Shown piece by piece: positions 8,314 through 16,600 of a DNA stretch of 42,582 bases. A program made the position numbers and the translations under genes. The notes beneath the pieces were generated by a model. The model did not search any database. It was not told the DNA's origin and saw only the letters and a program-made list of their open reading frames with translations. The DNA lies in assembly GCA_017402445.1 (NCBI GenBank), contig JAFPME010000006.1, positions 1 to 42,582 of the forward strand. Reading direction: 5' to 3'. This stretch comes from Prevotella sp. (GTDB taxonomy: Bacteria; Bacteroidota; Bacteroidia; Bacteroidales; Bacteroidaceae). Each line of letters begins with the position of its first letter. Within the stretch, counting starts at the first letter, position 1.

Positions 8314-10362
8314 ATGAAGAAAATTTTTGTACTACAATTGGTCCTCATGCTGGCAGCACGCGCGCTGGCTGGCCCCACGTTCACCACAAAGGAGGTGCCC
8401 GTCAACCGTGGCGGTGAGGAGGACGGCACAGTGACATTGTTATTCTACGACGACATGCCGACAGTGCCCTACATCGGCGTGTCCGACTTCCAGGAACTCA
8501 TGCTTCCCGGCACATCCATCGAAGTCACTAAGACCGGCGAAGGTGAGTATCTGCTCAAAGGCCCGTATGCCGAGGCTACCGTCAACACCACGACCGAGGT
8601 GTTCACATCCGACGACTACATGGGCTTCACCAATCTCATGGATCTGCTGCAGGAGGGCATGGACAATGTCTACTACGACGGCGCACCCTTCGTGCGCTAC
8701 AACCGTCAGGAGCTCACACCGGCATCTGCCACGGTGACCTTCGAGTTCCAGAAGTACGGCATCGACCTGCGCAGCGACGACAACACCGTCTACTTCCCCC
8801 TGGCCACCCTCTCCGACATCTACAGCGACCTCTACTACCACGTTGCCGGCTATAACGGCGAGAATGTGGACGTGATTACCGACAACTCTAACGCAAACAT
8901 CGCCAAGTTCAATCCCGAGGGTGTCAAGCGGGTGCTCGCGTCGGAGAGCCGCAGCGCCGACATGGCAGCCTTCAGCTACGGCGAACTGTGCTTCGTGGTG
9001 GACCATTTCTACGGCATGCCCGGACGCTCACCCCTTGAAGAAGCCATCCGCAACGACGGGCTCGACGCTGCCCTCGACAAGGCCGAGCATGGTGCCCAAA
9101 TCAAGACGCTGCTCAAGAGCACCGACATGAAGGAGTACATCTTCGGCATGGACTGTCTGCAGCTGCTGCTCGATGACGGAGGCCACACCGTGACACTCGT
9201 CGACATCATGGCCTCTGAATTCTTCGAAGAAGAAGAGGAGAACGACAACGACGACTACTTCGACGACGACATTGACGACGACGACATCAACAACGATGAC
9301 ATCAACAACGATGATGACGACGACTACTACGACGATGACGATGACGATGACGACAGCGGCGATGACGACGATGACAACATCTTCAACTTAATGATGGATA
9401 AGTATCCTGAACTTGCCTACGCCCTGTACGAGTATTATGAGAGCAACATGACCATGACGTCGCCGAAAGCCACGAAGATTCAGAAAATCAAGAGTGCCCG
9501 TCCCACCGAAGGCACCTATTATAAGAAAGGCGACACGGCCTATCTGCTCCTCGACGCGTTCGGCGAGACCAACTTCGATGCATGGGAAGACTACTACGAA
9601 GGCGGCTGCAAAGGCGATCTGCCGGCCATCGACAAAGAATATCTGGGCGACCTCTCGGTGGTCCTCGATGCTCTGAAGCAGGCCGACGAAGACCCTGAGG
9701 TGAAGAACTTCGTCGTTGACCTGAGCGCTAATCTCGGCGGTTCGCTCGACGTGGTGCTGGCCATGACGGCTCTCATGGGCGGACAGACCCACTTCTACAG
9801 CGAGAACGTGCTGACCGGACAGCGACAGATCATCAGCTACGACGTTGACACCAACTTCGACGGCGTCTTCGACGACAACGACAAGGTCGTCAGACACAAC
9901 CTCAACATCGGCGTGCTCACCACCGACATCGCCTTCTCATGCGGCAACCTCTTCCCCTCGCTGATGAAAGACATGGGATTCCCCATCATCGGTGAGAAGA
10001 GCGGCGGCGGCGCCTGCGCCATCCAGCAGTTCATCACACCCGAAGGACTGCAGTATCAGCTCTCGTCGGCACGTGCACGCCTGACCAACAACCGGTGGGA
10101 GAACATCGACGGCGGCATCGAGCCCGACCTTGTCATCGACCTGTCGGACAACGATGGCATGCAAGACTATTCCGCCCTCTACGACTTTGCCACCATCGGC
10201 GCCTACATCAGCAACGCCATCCAGACCGGCATCCAGGAACTGCCTGCCGCAACGGTTGCCGCCGATGGCCACTGGTTCACCCTCGACGGCCGTCGCCTCC
10301 AAGGCCAGCCCACGACGAAGGGCCTCTACATCCGTGGCGGGAAGAAAATGGTGGTGAAGTAG
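8314..10362 (+). CDS. secreted S41-family protease-like protein with Asp-rich tract
   Basis: This 682-residue protein has a signal peptide (about 1-19). The N-terminal 300 residues are of unknown fold. An acidic tract follows (residues 305-354, almost entirely Asp/Glu/Asn/Tyr), then a C-terminal domain like the tail-specific protease family S41 (about 390-640). Supporting motifs are NFVVDLSANLGGSLDVV, Ser542 in AFSCGNLFP (the expected nucleophile position), IIGEKSGGGAC, and a closing GGIEPDLVIDLS. The catalytic Lys/Glu partners are plausible in this region but not proved. The last 35 residues (WFTLDGRRLQGQPTTKGLYI) are the short C-terminal tail shared by many secreted Prevotella proteins. A hydrolase for peptides outside the cytoplasm is likely; the substrate is unknown. 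Confidence 0.82.
   Translation: MKKIFVLQLVLMLAARALAGPTFTTKEVPVNRGGEEDGTVTLLFYDDMPTVPYIGVSDFQELMLPGTSIEVTKTGEGEYLLKGPYAEATVNTTTEVFTSDDYMGFTNLMDLLQEGMDNVYYDGAPFVRYNRQELTPASATVTFEFQKYGIDLRSDDNTVYFPLATLSDIYSDLYYHVAGYNGENVDVITDNSNANIAKFNPEGVKRVLASESRSADMAAFSYGELCFVVDHFYGMPGRSPLEEAIRNDGLDAALDKAEHGAQIKTLLKSTDMKEYIFGMDCLQLLLDDGGHTVTLVDIMASEFFEEEEENDNDDYFDDDIDDDDINNDDINNDDDDDYYDDDDDDDDSGDDDDDNIFNLMMDKYPELAYALYEYYESNMTMTSPKATKIQKIKSARPTEGTYYKKGDTAYLLLDAFGETNFDAWEDYYEGGCKGDLPAIDKEYLGDLSVVLDALKQADEDPEVKNFVVDLSANLGGSLDVVLAMTALMGGQTHFYSENVLTGQRQIISYDVDTNFDGVFDDNDKVVRHNLNIGVLTTDIAFSCGNLFPSLMKDMGFPIIGEKSGGGACAIQQFITPEGLQYQLSSARARLTNNRWENIDGGIEPDLVIDLSDNDGMQDYSALYDFATIGAYISNAIQTGIQELPAATVAADGHWFTLDGRRLQGQPTTKGLYIRGGKKMVVK
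9226..9375 (+). repeat. (GAY)n microsatellite encoding a poly-Asp tract
   Basis: About 150 bp are built almost only from GAC/GAT/AAC codons inside the S41 gene, giving residues 305-354. GAC and GAT alternate, so the tract is not a pure trinucleotide run, but it is a likely place for in-frame length changes. Confidence 0.8.
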
Positions 10363-10401
10363 CTCCTGGTGTGAAAGCTGTTTGAACTATTGTCATATCA
10401 C

Positions 10402-10434
10402 GAAGAGGGTGTTCTTATCTTGAACATCCTCTTC
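10402..10434 (+). terminator. hairpin after the S41 gene
   Basis: A 13-bp inverted repeat (GAAGAGGGTGTTC / GAACATCCTCTTC) with one G-T pair and a 7-nt loop lies 40 bp after the stop codon. There is no T-run, so it may be an RNA-stabilising 3' hairpin rather than a true terminator. Confidence 0.45.
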
Positions 10435-10532
10435 TGCTTGATGATGGTTGCACTAAGAGTATTCTGCTTGAAGGTGAACATGTTCTTTTTTACATTCATG
10501 TTCCTCTGTCAGCGAAGTAAAAGTTAAAAGAA

Positions 10533-10580
10533 AAACGGACCGCCCGCTCTCCATCATCGGGGAACGGGCGGTTTCGTTTC
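10533..10580. terminator. bidirectional terminator between S41 and RteC-like genes
   Basis: ACCGCCCG (10539-10546) pairs with CGGGCGGT (10565-10572), and the stem can be extended by AAACG/CGTTT. On the minus strand the stem is followed by CCGTTTTTCTTTT, a good rho-independent terminator for the gene ending at 10626. On the plus strand it is followed by TTCGTTTCCTTCTT. Confidence 0.7.
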
Positions 10581-10625
10581 CTTCTTGTCGCAGCGGCAAG
10601 AGGATGAGAGAAGCGGAGTAAGGGC

Positions 10626-11051
10626 TCAGGGGGCCTTGCTGACCAACTGCAACAACGGACGGCATCCTTTGCCGTGGCTCTGCAACAGGCAGTAGCGGTC
10701 GAAAAACGACTGTCGCTTCACACCTTTGCGATAGCGTCCCCGTGAGGCAAGCGCCGTGGGGTTGCTGGGAACCGGATGTGCGAACAGCCGACACGCGTGG
10801 TTCACGATTTCCTTGAACGTGCACGGCTGTCCCTGGTCGTTGTGCAGGTTGCCGAAGAGATAGGCAGTGTGGAGTGCTTCCATCAGGTCGGTCTGCGAGC
10901 CGTGCCACACCAGCTGTTCGTTTTCTGTTTGGTTGAGCAGTTCGCTCACTTCGCTGATGAGCATCTGCAACGACTCTTCTCTCTTGTGTTTTCTCATGGT
11001 TTGGACGTCACCGTCTCGGCCGTCCTTCTTGTCTTTTTCGGTGTAATACAT
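10626..11051 (-). CDS. small RteC-like protein
   Basis: This 141-residue protein is highly charged at the N-terminus (residues 1-28). Residues 45-115 resemble the C-terminal domain of RteC, the regulator of excision of Bacteroides conjugative transposons. The visible match is LVWHGSQTDLMEALHTAYLFG followed by FKEIVNHACRLF and a basic RGRYRKGVKRQSFFDRY segment. The larger N-terminal part of RteC is missing. No integrase, mobilisation or transfer gene lies nearby, so it is either a domesticated regulator or a stand-alone member of a family with the same domain. A TAnnTTTG element at 11087-11094 precedes it, and a good terminator follows. Confidence 0.65.
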   Translation of the reverse strand: MYYTEKDKKDGRDGDVQTMRKHKREESLQMLISEVSELLNQTENEQLVWHGSQTDLMEALHTAYLFGNLHNDQGQPCTFKEIVNHACRLFAHPVPSNPTALASRGRYRKGVKRQSFFDRYCLLQSHGKGCRPLLQLVSKAP

Positions 11052-11086
11052 TGCTTTGATTATTGAAGGTTATCCTATGTCGGTTG

Positions 11087-11094
11087 CAAATGTA
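11087..11094 (-). promoter_or_regulatory. -7 element of the RteC-like gene
   Basis: Reading the minus strand, TACATTTG fits TAnnTTTG and lies 36 bp upstream of the start at 11051. TTTG at 11111-11114 is a possible -33 element, with rather short spacing (16 nt). Confidence 0.5.
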
Positions 11095-11267
11095 GGGGGT
11101 TTTCATGCACAAAGAGTTCGTGACCACGGGAACAAACGTTAAAGTATGATGAAGTGCCGGGAGCTGCAGTCTCTGTTTTCGGGTATGGTCAAGGCTTGTT
11201 CGGGATATTTGAGCGTTTCCGACAAACGGGAAAGGCGGCGGAACGGCGTGAATAGCGGCGGAACAAA

Positions 11268-11325
11268 TGAGAGTTGAGAACAGAGAGTTGAGAGTTGAAA
11301 ACTGAGGATTGAGAACTGAGATTGT
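11268..11325. repeat. degenerate GAGAGTTGA simple repeat
   Basis: Imperfect GAGAGTTGA / GAGAACTGA / GAGGATTGA units, of the same general class as the degenerate repeats at 24757 and 41165. It lies next to palindrome element A. Confidence 0.6.
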
Positions 11326-11339
11326 AAAGATTTTTATAA

Positions 11340-11700
11340 AAAAAGCTACTCTGAAAAATTTTCTCTTTTTTCCAAAATGAATGCGGTTGTTTTGGTAAAA
11401 GAATCATACAAAACCTGAGTGTTTTTCATTTTGTTTTTCAAAACGGCCTGTTTTACTTTTCAAAACGGCCCGTTCTGCTCGCCAAAATGAATCATTCTGC
11501 GCGGCAAAATGGGCCATTTTAAAGAGTAAAACGGGCCATTTTGAAAGTCGGGAAAAATGTAAAGAAAATACAAGCCGCTTGATTTCAGCGTTTTAAAACT
11601 TTCTCATCATTCGCACGTACGTGTCCACCTGATTATTATTTTGGAAAAACGCCGTATTTTAGTAAAAATATGTTATTTCGTAAATATAATTCAGCAGTCG
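11340..11700 (-). repeat. interspersed palindrome element, copy A (inverted)
   Basis: Five 17-bp palindromes start at 11439, 11461, 11483, 11505 and 11527, an exact 22-bp period; for example CAAAACGGCCCGTTCTG and CAAAATGAATCATTCTG. The region 11544-11700, read on the minus strand, matches the left flank of copy B. Shared stretches include GAAATAACAT, TTTTCCAAAATAA, GGACACGTACGTGCGAA and TTTCTTTACATTTT. A looser match, including GGTTTTGT and ATTCTTTT, continues on the other side (11340-11438). It lies between the RteC-like gene and leuS. I cannot assign it to a known repeat family. Confidence 0.85.
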
Positions 11701-11890
11701 CACATCCTTGTCATAGCCCCTTCGGCCTACGCCGCTGTTCCGGTCGTTCCGCCGCCTACCAGTCGTCTTTTCCGATGAACGGGAACGCTCAAAAACGGCC
11801 CGAGCAGTCGCCTGCTTACCGTTGAAGGAATTGAAAGAGAGAGTAGGAAGGAGAAAAAATGTGAGATACAGATGCTAAACTCATATTTTT
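11701..11890. other. gene-free stretch before leuS
   Basis: Between palindrome element A and the leuS promoter I see no gene, RNA or convincing repeat. There are short GC-rich segments (around 11720-11760 and 11790-11810) with no clear hairpin. Confidence 0.5.
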
Positions 11891-11894
11891 TGTG

Positions 11895-11902
11895 TAAATT
11901 TG
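11895..11902 (+). promoter_or_regulatory. -7 element of leuS
   Basis: TAAATTTG matches TAnnTTTG and lies 47 bp before the ATG at 11950. No good -33 element is seen. The transcript start it implies (about 11909) excludes the in-frame ATG at 11872. Confidence 0.55.
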
Positions 11903-11949
11903 CAGCGGTTTTAATTGAAAAATTAAAAAAATATATACACAAAAAGACA

Positions 11950-14823
11950 ATGGATTACAATTTCAGAGAGATTGAGAAGAAGTGGCAGTCGCGCTGGGTG
12001 GAACAGAAAACCTACCAGGTGACCGAGGATGCAACGAAGAAAAAGTACTACGTGCTCAACATGTTCCCCTACCCCAGCGGTGCCGGACTGCATGTGGGAC
12101 ATCCGCTGGGATACATCGCCAGCGATATCTACGCGCGCTTCAAGCGCCAGCAGGGCTTCAACGTGCTCAACCCGATGGGCTACGATGCCTATGGCCTGCC
12201 TGCCGAACAGTATGCCATACAGACAGGTCAGCACCCGGCCATCACCACCGAGGCGAACATCAAGCGCTACCGCGAGCAGTTGGACAAGATAGGCTTCTGC
12301 TTCGACTGGGACCGCGAGGTGCGCACCTGCGAGCCGGGCTACTATAAGTGGACGCAGTGGGCGTTCCAGAAGATGTTCAACTCGTTCTACTGCAACAAAT
12401 GCCAGAGCGCGCAGCCCATTGAAAAGCTCGTCGCCCATCTGGAAGAAAAGGGAACAGAGGGTCTCGACGTGGCTCAGAGCGAGGAACTGTCGTTCTCGGC
12501 CGACGAGTGGAAGGCCATGAGCGAGAAGCAGCAACAGGAAGTGCTGATGAACTACCGCATTGCCTACCTGGGCGAGACGATGGTGAACTGGTGTGCCGGA
12601 CTGGGTACGGTGCTGGCCAACGACGAGGTGGTCGACGGCGTGAGCGTGCGCGGCGGCTTCCCCGTTGTTCAGAAGAAGATGCGCCAGTGGTGCCTGCGCG
12701 TGAGTGCCTACGCACAGCGTCTGCTCGACGGACTGGACACCATCGACTGGACCGACTCGCTGAAAGAGACACAGCGCAACTGGATAGGCCGTTCGGAAGG
12801 AACGGAGATGCAGTTTAAGATAGCAGAGGCCCCCCTGTCGTCCCCCGAGGGGGACACAAGTGTTCCTGCAACTAAAAGGCCCGATTCCTTCACCATCTTC
12901 ACCACGCGTGCCGACACCATCTTCGGCGTCACGTTCATGGTGCTGGCTCCCGAGAGCGAACTGGTGGACCAGCTGACCACTCCTGAGCAGCGCGCCGCCG
13001 TAGACGAATACCTGGCCTACGTGAAGAAGCGCACCGAGCGCGAGCGCCAGATGGACCACAAGGTGACGGGCGTCTTCTCAGGTTCCTATGCCATCAACCC
13101 GCTGACGGGCCAACAGATTCCTATCTGGATTGCCGAATACGTGCTGGCAGGCTACGGAACGGGCGCCATCATGGCCGTTCCGGCTCACGACTCGCGCGAC
13201 TATGCCTTCGCCAAGCATTTCAACCTGCCCATCGTGCCGCTCATCGAGGGCGCCGACGTGTCGGAAGAGAGCTTCGACGCGAAGGAGGGCATCGTGATGA
13301 ACAGCTCGAACGGCGAGTTCTCGCTCAACGGACTGACCGTGAAAGAAGCCATTCAGAAAACAAAAGAATACGTCACGGAGAAGCAGCTGGGCCGCGTGAA
13401 GGTGAACTACCGCCTGCGCGACGCCATCTTCTCGCGTCAACGCTACTGGGGCGAGCCGTTCCCCGTCTACTACAAGGACGGAATGCCCTACATGATTCCC
13501 GAGGAATGCCTGCCCCTGCAGCTGCCCGAGGTGAGCCAGTACAAGCCGACGGAAGACGGACAGCCGCCCCTGGGCCACGCCAAGAAGTGGGCCTGGGACA
13601 CCGCCACCTGTTCCGTAGTCGATTGTAGTACAATCGACAACAAAACTGTGTTCCCGTTGGAGCTGAGCACCATGCCGGGCTTCGCCGGTTCGAGTGCCTA
13701 CTACCTGCGCTATATGGACCCGCACGACGATCAGGCACTGGTGAGCCGCGAGGCCGACGACTACTGGCAGAACGTCGATCTCTACGTCGGCGGCACCGAG
13801 CATGCCACCGGTCACCTCATCTACTCGCGCTTCTGGAACAAGTTCCTCCACGACTACGGCGTGTCGTGCAAGGAAGAGCCGTTCCAGAAACTCGTCAACC
13901 AAGGCATGATACAGGGTCGCTCCAACTTCGTCTACCGCGACAACGTGGCCAGCAAGGAGAAGGGACACCCGGTGTTCGTGAGCTTCGGTCTGCGTAAAAA
14001 CTACGCCGACGTGACGCCAATCCACGTGGATGTGAACATCGTTTCGAACGACGTGCTCGACGTGGAGACCTTCAAACAGTGGCGCCCTGAATACAACGAC
14101 GCCGAGTTTGTGATGGAAGACGGCAAGTATGTCTGCGGATGGGCCATCGAGAAGATGTCGAAGTCGATGTTCAACGTGGTGAATCCCGACATGATCGTGG
14201 AGCGATACGGCGCCGACACACTGCGCCTCTACGAGATGTTCCTCGGTCCGGTGGAGCAGTCGAAGCCTTGGGACACTAACGGCATCGACGGCTGTCACCG
14301 CTTCCTGAAGAAATTCTGGAACCTGGCAACCAGTGCCGACAGCGATGCCGCCGCCACCAAGGAAGAGCTGAAAAGCCTGCACAAACTCATCAAGAAGGTG
14401 TCGCAGGACATTCCGCAATTCTCTTACAACACGAGCATCTCGGCATTCATGATCTGTGTGAACGAGCTGGCTGCGCTGAAATGCAACAACCGCGCAGTGA
14501 TGAAGACGCTGGCCACACTCATTGCACCCTTTGCCCCGCACATCGCAGAGGAGCTTCACGAGCTGCTGGGCGGCGAAGGCTCGGTGTGCGACGCACCGTG
14601 GCCCACATGGGACGAACAGTATCTGGTGGAGAACAGCGTCAAGCTGGGCGTTGCCTTCAACGGTAAGACACGCTTGGAGATGGAGTTTGCCGCCGATGCC
14701 GACAACAAGACGATAGAAAGCACCGTTCTGAACGACGAGCGTGCGAAGAAATACCTCGAAGGAAAACAGGTGGTGAAGGTGATCATCGTGCCGAAACGCA
14801 TGGTGAACATCGTTGTGAAATAA
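11950..14823 (+). CDS. leuS: leucyl-tRNA synthetase
   Basis: This 957-residue class I synthetase charges tRNA-Leu. It has the HIGH motif as H48-V-G-H51, preceded by [11 protein letters not shown]; the WIGRSEG entry to the CP1 editing domain (278-284); the editing motif [12 protein letters not shown]; the zinc-like/connective region; KMSKS at 735-739; and a C-terminal anticodon-binding domain ending in [14 protein letters not shown]. The start at 11950 ([13 protein letters not shown]) is the conserved one. Oddly, residues of about 292-311, between WIGRSEG and TIFTTR, are encoded by a GC-rich palindromic repeat (see 12823-12882) absent, as far as I know, from Bacteroides LeuS. The length is otherwise normal for bacterial LeuS of this group, and the gene should be active. 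The yitT, rdgB and porZ genes follow on the same strand. Confidence 0.97.
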   Translation: MDYNFREIEKKWQSRWVEQKTYQVTEDATKKKYYVLNMFPYPSGAGLHVGHPLGYIASDIYARFKRQQGFNVLNPMGYDAYGLPAEQYAIQTGQHPAITTEANIKRYREQLDKIGFCFDWDREVRTCEPGYYKWTQWAFQKMFNSFYCNKCQSAQPIEKLVAHLEEKGTEGLDVAQSEELSFSADEWKAMSEKQQQEVLMNYRIAYLGETMVNWCAGLGTVLANDEVVDGVSVRGGFPVVQKKMRQWCLRVSAYAQRLLDGLDTIDWTDSLKETQRNWIGRSEGTEMQFKIAEAPLSSPEGDTSVPATKRPDSFTIFTTRADTIFGVTFMVLAPESELVDQLTTPEQRAAVDEYLAYVKKRTERERQMDHKVTGVFSGSYAINPLTGQQIPIWIAEYVLAGYGTGAIMAVPAHDSRDYAFAKHFNLPIVPLIEGADVSEESFDAKEGIVMNSSNGEFSLNGLTVKEAIQKTKEYVTEKQLGRVKVNYRLRDAIFSRQRYWGEPFPVYYKDGMPYMIPEECLPLQLPEVSQYKPTEDGQPPLGHAKKWAWDTATCSVVDCSTIDNKTVFPLELSTMPGFAGSSAYYLRYMDPHDDQALVSREADDYWQNVDLYVGGTEHATGHLIYSRFWNKFLHDYGVSCKEEPFQKLVNQGMIQGRSNFVYRDNVASKEKGHPVFVSFGLRKNYADVTPIHVDVNIVSNDVLDVETFKQWRPEYNDAEFVMEDGKYVCGWAIEKMSKSMFNVVNPDMIVERYGADTLRLYEMFLGPVEQSKPWDTNGIDGCHRFLKKFWNLATSADSDAAATKEELKSLHKLIKKVSQDIPQFSYNTSISAFMICVNELAALKCNNRAVMKTLATLIAPFAPHIAEELHELLGGEGSVCDAPWPTWDEQYLVENSVKLGVAFNGKTRLEMEFAADADNKTIESTVLNDERAKKYLEGKQVVKVIIVPKRMVNIVVK
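12823..12882 (-). repeat. GC-rich palindromic repeat inserted in frame within leuS, copy 3
   Basis: GTCCCCC-GA-GGGGGAC (12840-12855) is a perfect 7-bp inverted repeat. Read on the minus strand, CCCCCTCGGGGG followed by ACGACAGGGGGG repeats the layout of the intergenic copies at 31-60 and 8116-8142. It adds about 18-20 residues ([18 protein letters not shown]) between two conserved motifs of LeuS without breaking the frame. Confidence 0.7.
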
Positions 14824-14858
14824 GCTGCCAAGAGGCTGGGTGAAGCTCTGCCAGCACG

Positions 14859-14872
14859 CCGAGAGCGCTCGG
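14859..14872 (+). terminator. short hairpin after leuS
   Basis: CCGAG-AGCG-CTCGG lies 36 bp after the leuS stop. It has no T-run, so it is more likely a processing or attenuating hairpin than a full terminator. Transcription may continue into the YitT gene at 14962. Confidence 0.35.
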
Positions 14873-14961
14873 AATGTTTGAATATACCAAACAGCAGGTA
14901 TGCTTTTCCCAGTCTCTTCCGCCGAACAATAACTAAAAATCCTATATAGAAAGCAGATACT

Positions 14962-15882
14962 ATGGACAGACAATTATTGTGGAACGAAGTGAAGGACTAT
15001 GCAGGCATCACCATGGGCCTGATTCTCTACTCGTTCGGCTTCACGTTCTTCCTGATGCCCTACGAGATAGTGACAGGCGGTGTGGCTGGTATCGCAGCCA
15101 TCGTGGAGTATGCCACGAGCTTCCCGAACCAATACACCTACTTCCTGGTGAACTTCGCCCTGCTGGTGATGGCGCTGAAGATATTGGGACTGAAATTCCT
15201 GATGAAGACCATCTACGCCATCTTGATGCTGACCTTCCTGCTGTGGCTGATGAAACAGTTAGTACCGCGCGACGAAGCGGGCGTGATGATCAAGATACTG
15301 GGAGAAGGCCAGGACTTCATGTCGCTCATCATCGGGTGTATGATGACGGGTTCGGCGCTGGGCATCGTGTTCGTGAACAACGGTAGTACGGGCGGTACAG
15401 ACATCATCGCCGCTACGGTGAACAAGTTTTACAACATGTCGTTAGGCACGGTACTGGTGTTTGTGGACTTCATCATCGTTGGTAGCTGTCTGTTTATTCC
15501 TCAATTCGGCACGCTCCTGGAACGAGGCTACATGGTGGTGTTCGGCTTCTGTACGCTGGTAATCGAGAACTACATGTTGGACTATATCTACAATAGGCAG
15601 CGGTCGTCGGTGCAGTTCATGATTTTTTCAGACAAATGGCAGGAAATAGCCAACGCCATCGGCACACAGATGGACCACGGCGTGACCATTCTCGACGGTC
15701 ATGGCTGGTATACGGGTCAGAAACGGAAGGTGCTTTGCATCCTGGCAAAGAAGAACGAGAGCACGATGATATTCCGCATCATCAAGCATCTTGATCCGAA
15801 TGCGTTCGTTTCGCAGAGTGCTGTCATCGGTGTATTCGGCGAGGGTTTCGATGCCATCAAGGTGAAAGTGAACAAGAAATGA
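14962..15882 (+). CDS. YitT family membrane protein (second paralogue)
   Basis: This 306-residue protein has hydrophobic helices in residues 10-195 (GITMGLILYSFGFTFFLMPY, YFLVNFALLVMALKILGLKF, the GSTGGTDIIA loop, LVFVDFIIVGSCLFI). A C-terminal DUF2179 domain follows (SVQFMIFSDKWQEIANAIG, DPNAFVSQSAVIGVFGEGF). It aligns end to end with the YitT at 7176, sharing the long ALKILGLKF.MKTIY segment. The function of the family is not established. It is 43 bp upstream of rdgB and probably shares a transcript with it. Confidence 0.9.
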   Translation: MDRQLLWNEVKDYAGITMGLILYSFGFTFFLMPYEIVTGGVAGIAAIVEYATSFPNQYTYFLVNFALLVMALKILGLKFLMKTIYAILMLTFLLWLMKQLVPRDEAGVMIKILGEGQDFMSLIIGCMMTGSALGIVFVNNGSTGGTDIIAATVNKFYNMSLGTVLVFVDFIIVGSCLFIPQFGTLLERGYMVVFGFCTLVIENYMLDYIYNRQRSSVQFMIFSDKWQEIANAIGTQMDHGVTILDGHGWYTGQKRKVLCILAKKNESTMIFRIIKHLDPNAFVSQSAVIGVFGEGFDAIKVKVNKK

Positions 15883-15925
15883 ATGAAGTGAGGATTGAAA
15901 AAAACAAGCAGAAAGGAAAAAGAAT

Positions 15926-16513
15926 ATGAAAATTGTCTTTGCAACCAACAATGCACACAAGCTGTCGGAAATCAGAGGCATACTGGGTGAAAGCTTCGAA
16001 GTGCTATCACTGAACGACATAGGTTGTCATGAAGATATACCCGAAACGGGAACGACACTGGAAGAAAACGCTCTGCAGAAAGCGGAGTATATATATAATA
16101 AGTATGGTTACGACTGCTTCGCTGACGACACAGGACTGGAGGTGGAAGCCTTGAACGGCGAACCGGGCGTGTTCTCGGCGCGTTACGCCGGCGGTGAGGG
16201 TCACGACAGCGAGGCAAACATGCAGAAGCTGCTGCACAACCTGGAAGGAACAGAGAACCGGAAAGCTCGGTTCCGCACCATCATTGCCTTGGTGAGACGG
16301 GAAGAGGGCGGAACAGAATGCGTTCACCGGTTTGAAGGCATCGTGAACGGATGCATCACCAAAGAGAAAAGCGGTGCTGAAGGGTTTGGTTATGATCCCA
16401 TCTTCCAGCCTGAAGGTTACGACAAGACGTTTGCTGAGCTGGGAACGGAAGTGAAGAACAAGATTTCTCACAGGGCCAGGGCCGTTGGTAAACTTGCTGC
16501 GTTCTTGATGTAA
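15926..16513 (+). CDS. rdgB: XTP/dITP pyrophosphatase (RdgB/HAM1 family)
   Basis: This 195-residue cytoplasmic enzyme hydrolyses dITP, XTP and ITP to monophosphates and so keeps deaminated purines out of DNA and RNA. Family marks are the opening [14 protein letters not shown], then [17 protein letters not shown], the catalytic [46 protein letters not shown] and the closing [14 protein letters not shown]. The length is that of the family and the start follows a purine-rich AAAGGAAAAAG. It is the third gene of the leuS-yitT-rdgB series. Confidence 0.96.
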   Translation: MKIVFATNNAHKLSEIRGILGESFEVLSLNDIGCHEDIPETGTTLEENALQKAEYIYNKYGYDCFADDTGLEVEALNGEPGVFSARYAGGEGHDSEANMQKLLHNLEGTENRKARFRTIIALVRREEGGTECVHRFEGIVNGCITKEKSGAEGFGYDPIFQPEGYDKTFAELGTEVKNKISHRARAVGKLAAFLM

Positions 16514-16562
16514 GCTGGCTGCATTCTTGCTGCAAGCTGGTCCGTTCAGCCGTTTGCGGCAG

Positions 16563-16581
16563 ACTGCGACAGTGTCGCAGT
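16563..16581. promoter_or_regulatory. 19-bp perfect palindrome upstream of the glycosyltransferase gene
   Basis: ACTGCGACA-G-TGTCGCAGT has perfect 9-bp arms around a single base and lies 20 bp before the start at 16601. Such symmetry suits a dimeric DNA-binding protein. As RNA it would form a short stem that might end rdgB transcription, but only TTTAC follows. Confidence 0.5.
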
Positions 16582-16600
16582 TTACTTAACAGAGAGGAAT

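Noticed and set aside
10453-10908. Alternative minus-strand frame overlapping the RteC-like gene
   Set aside because: It runs through the terminator hairpin and lacks any domain; the other frame has the RteC-like segment, a promoter and a sensible stop.
13078-14973. Long open reading frame (631 codons) on the minus strand opposite leuS
   Set aside because: It is an antisense shadow of the GC-rich leuS coding strand; the translation is rich in Val, His, Leu and Arg with no recognisable domain.
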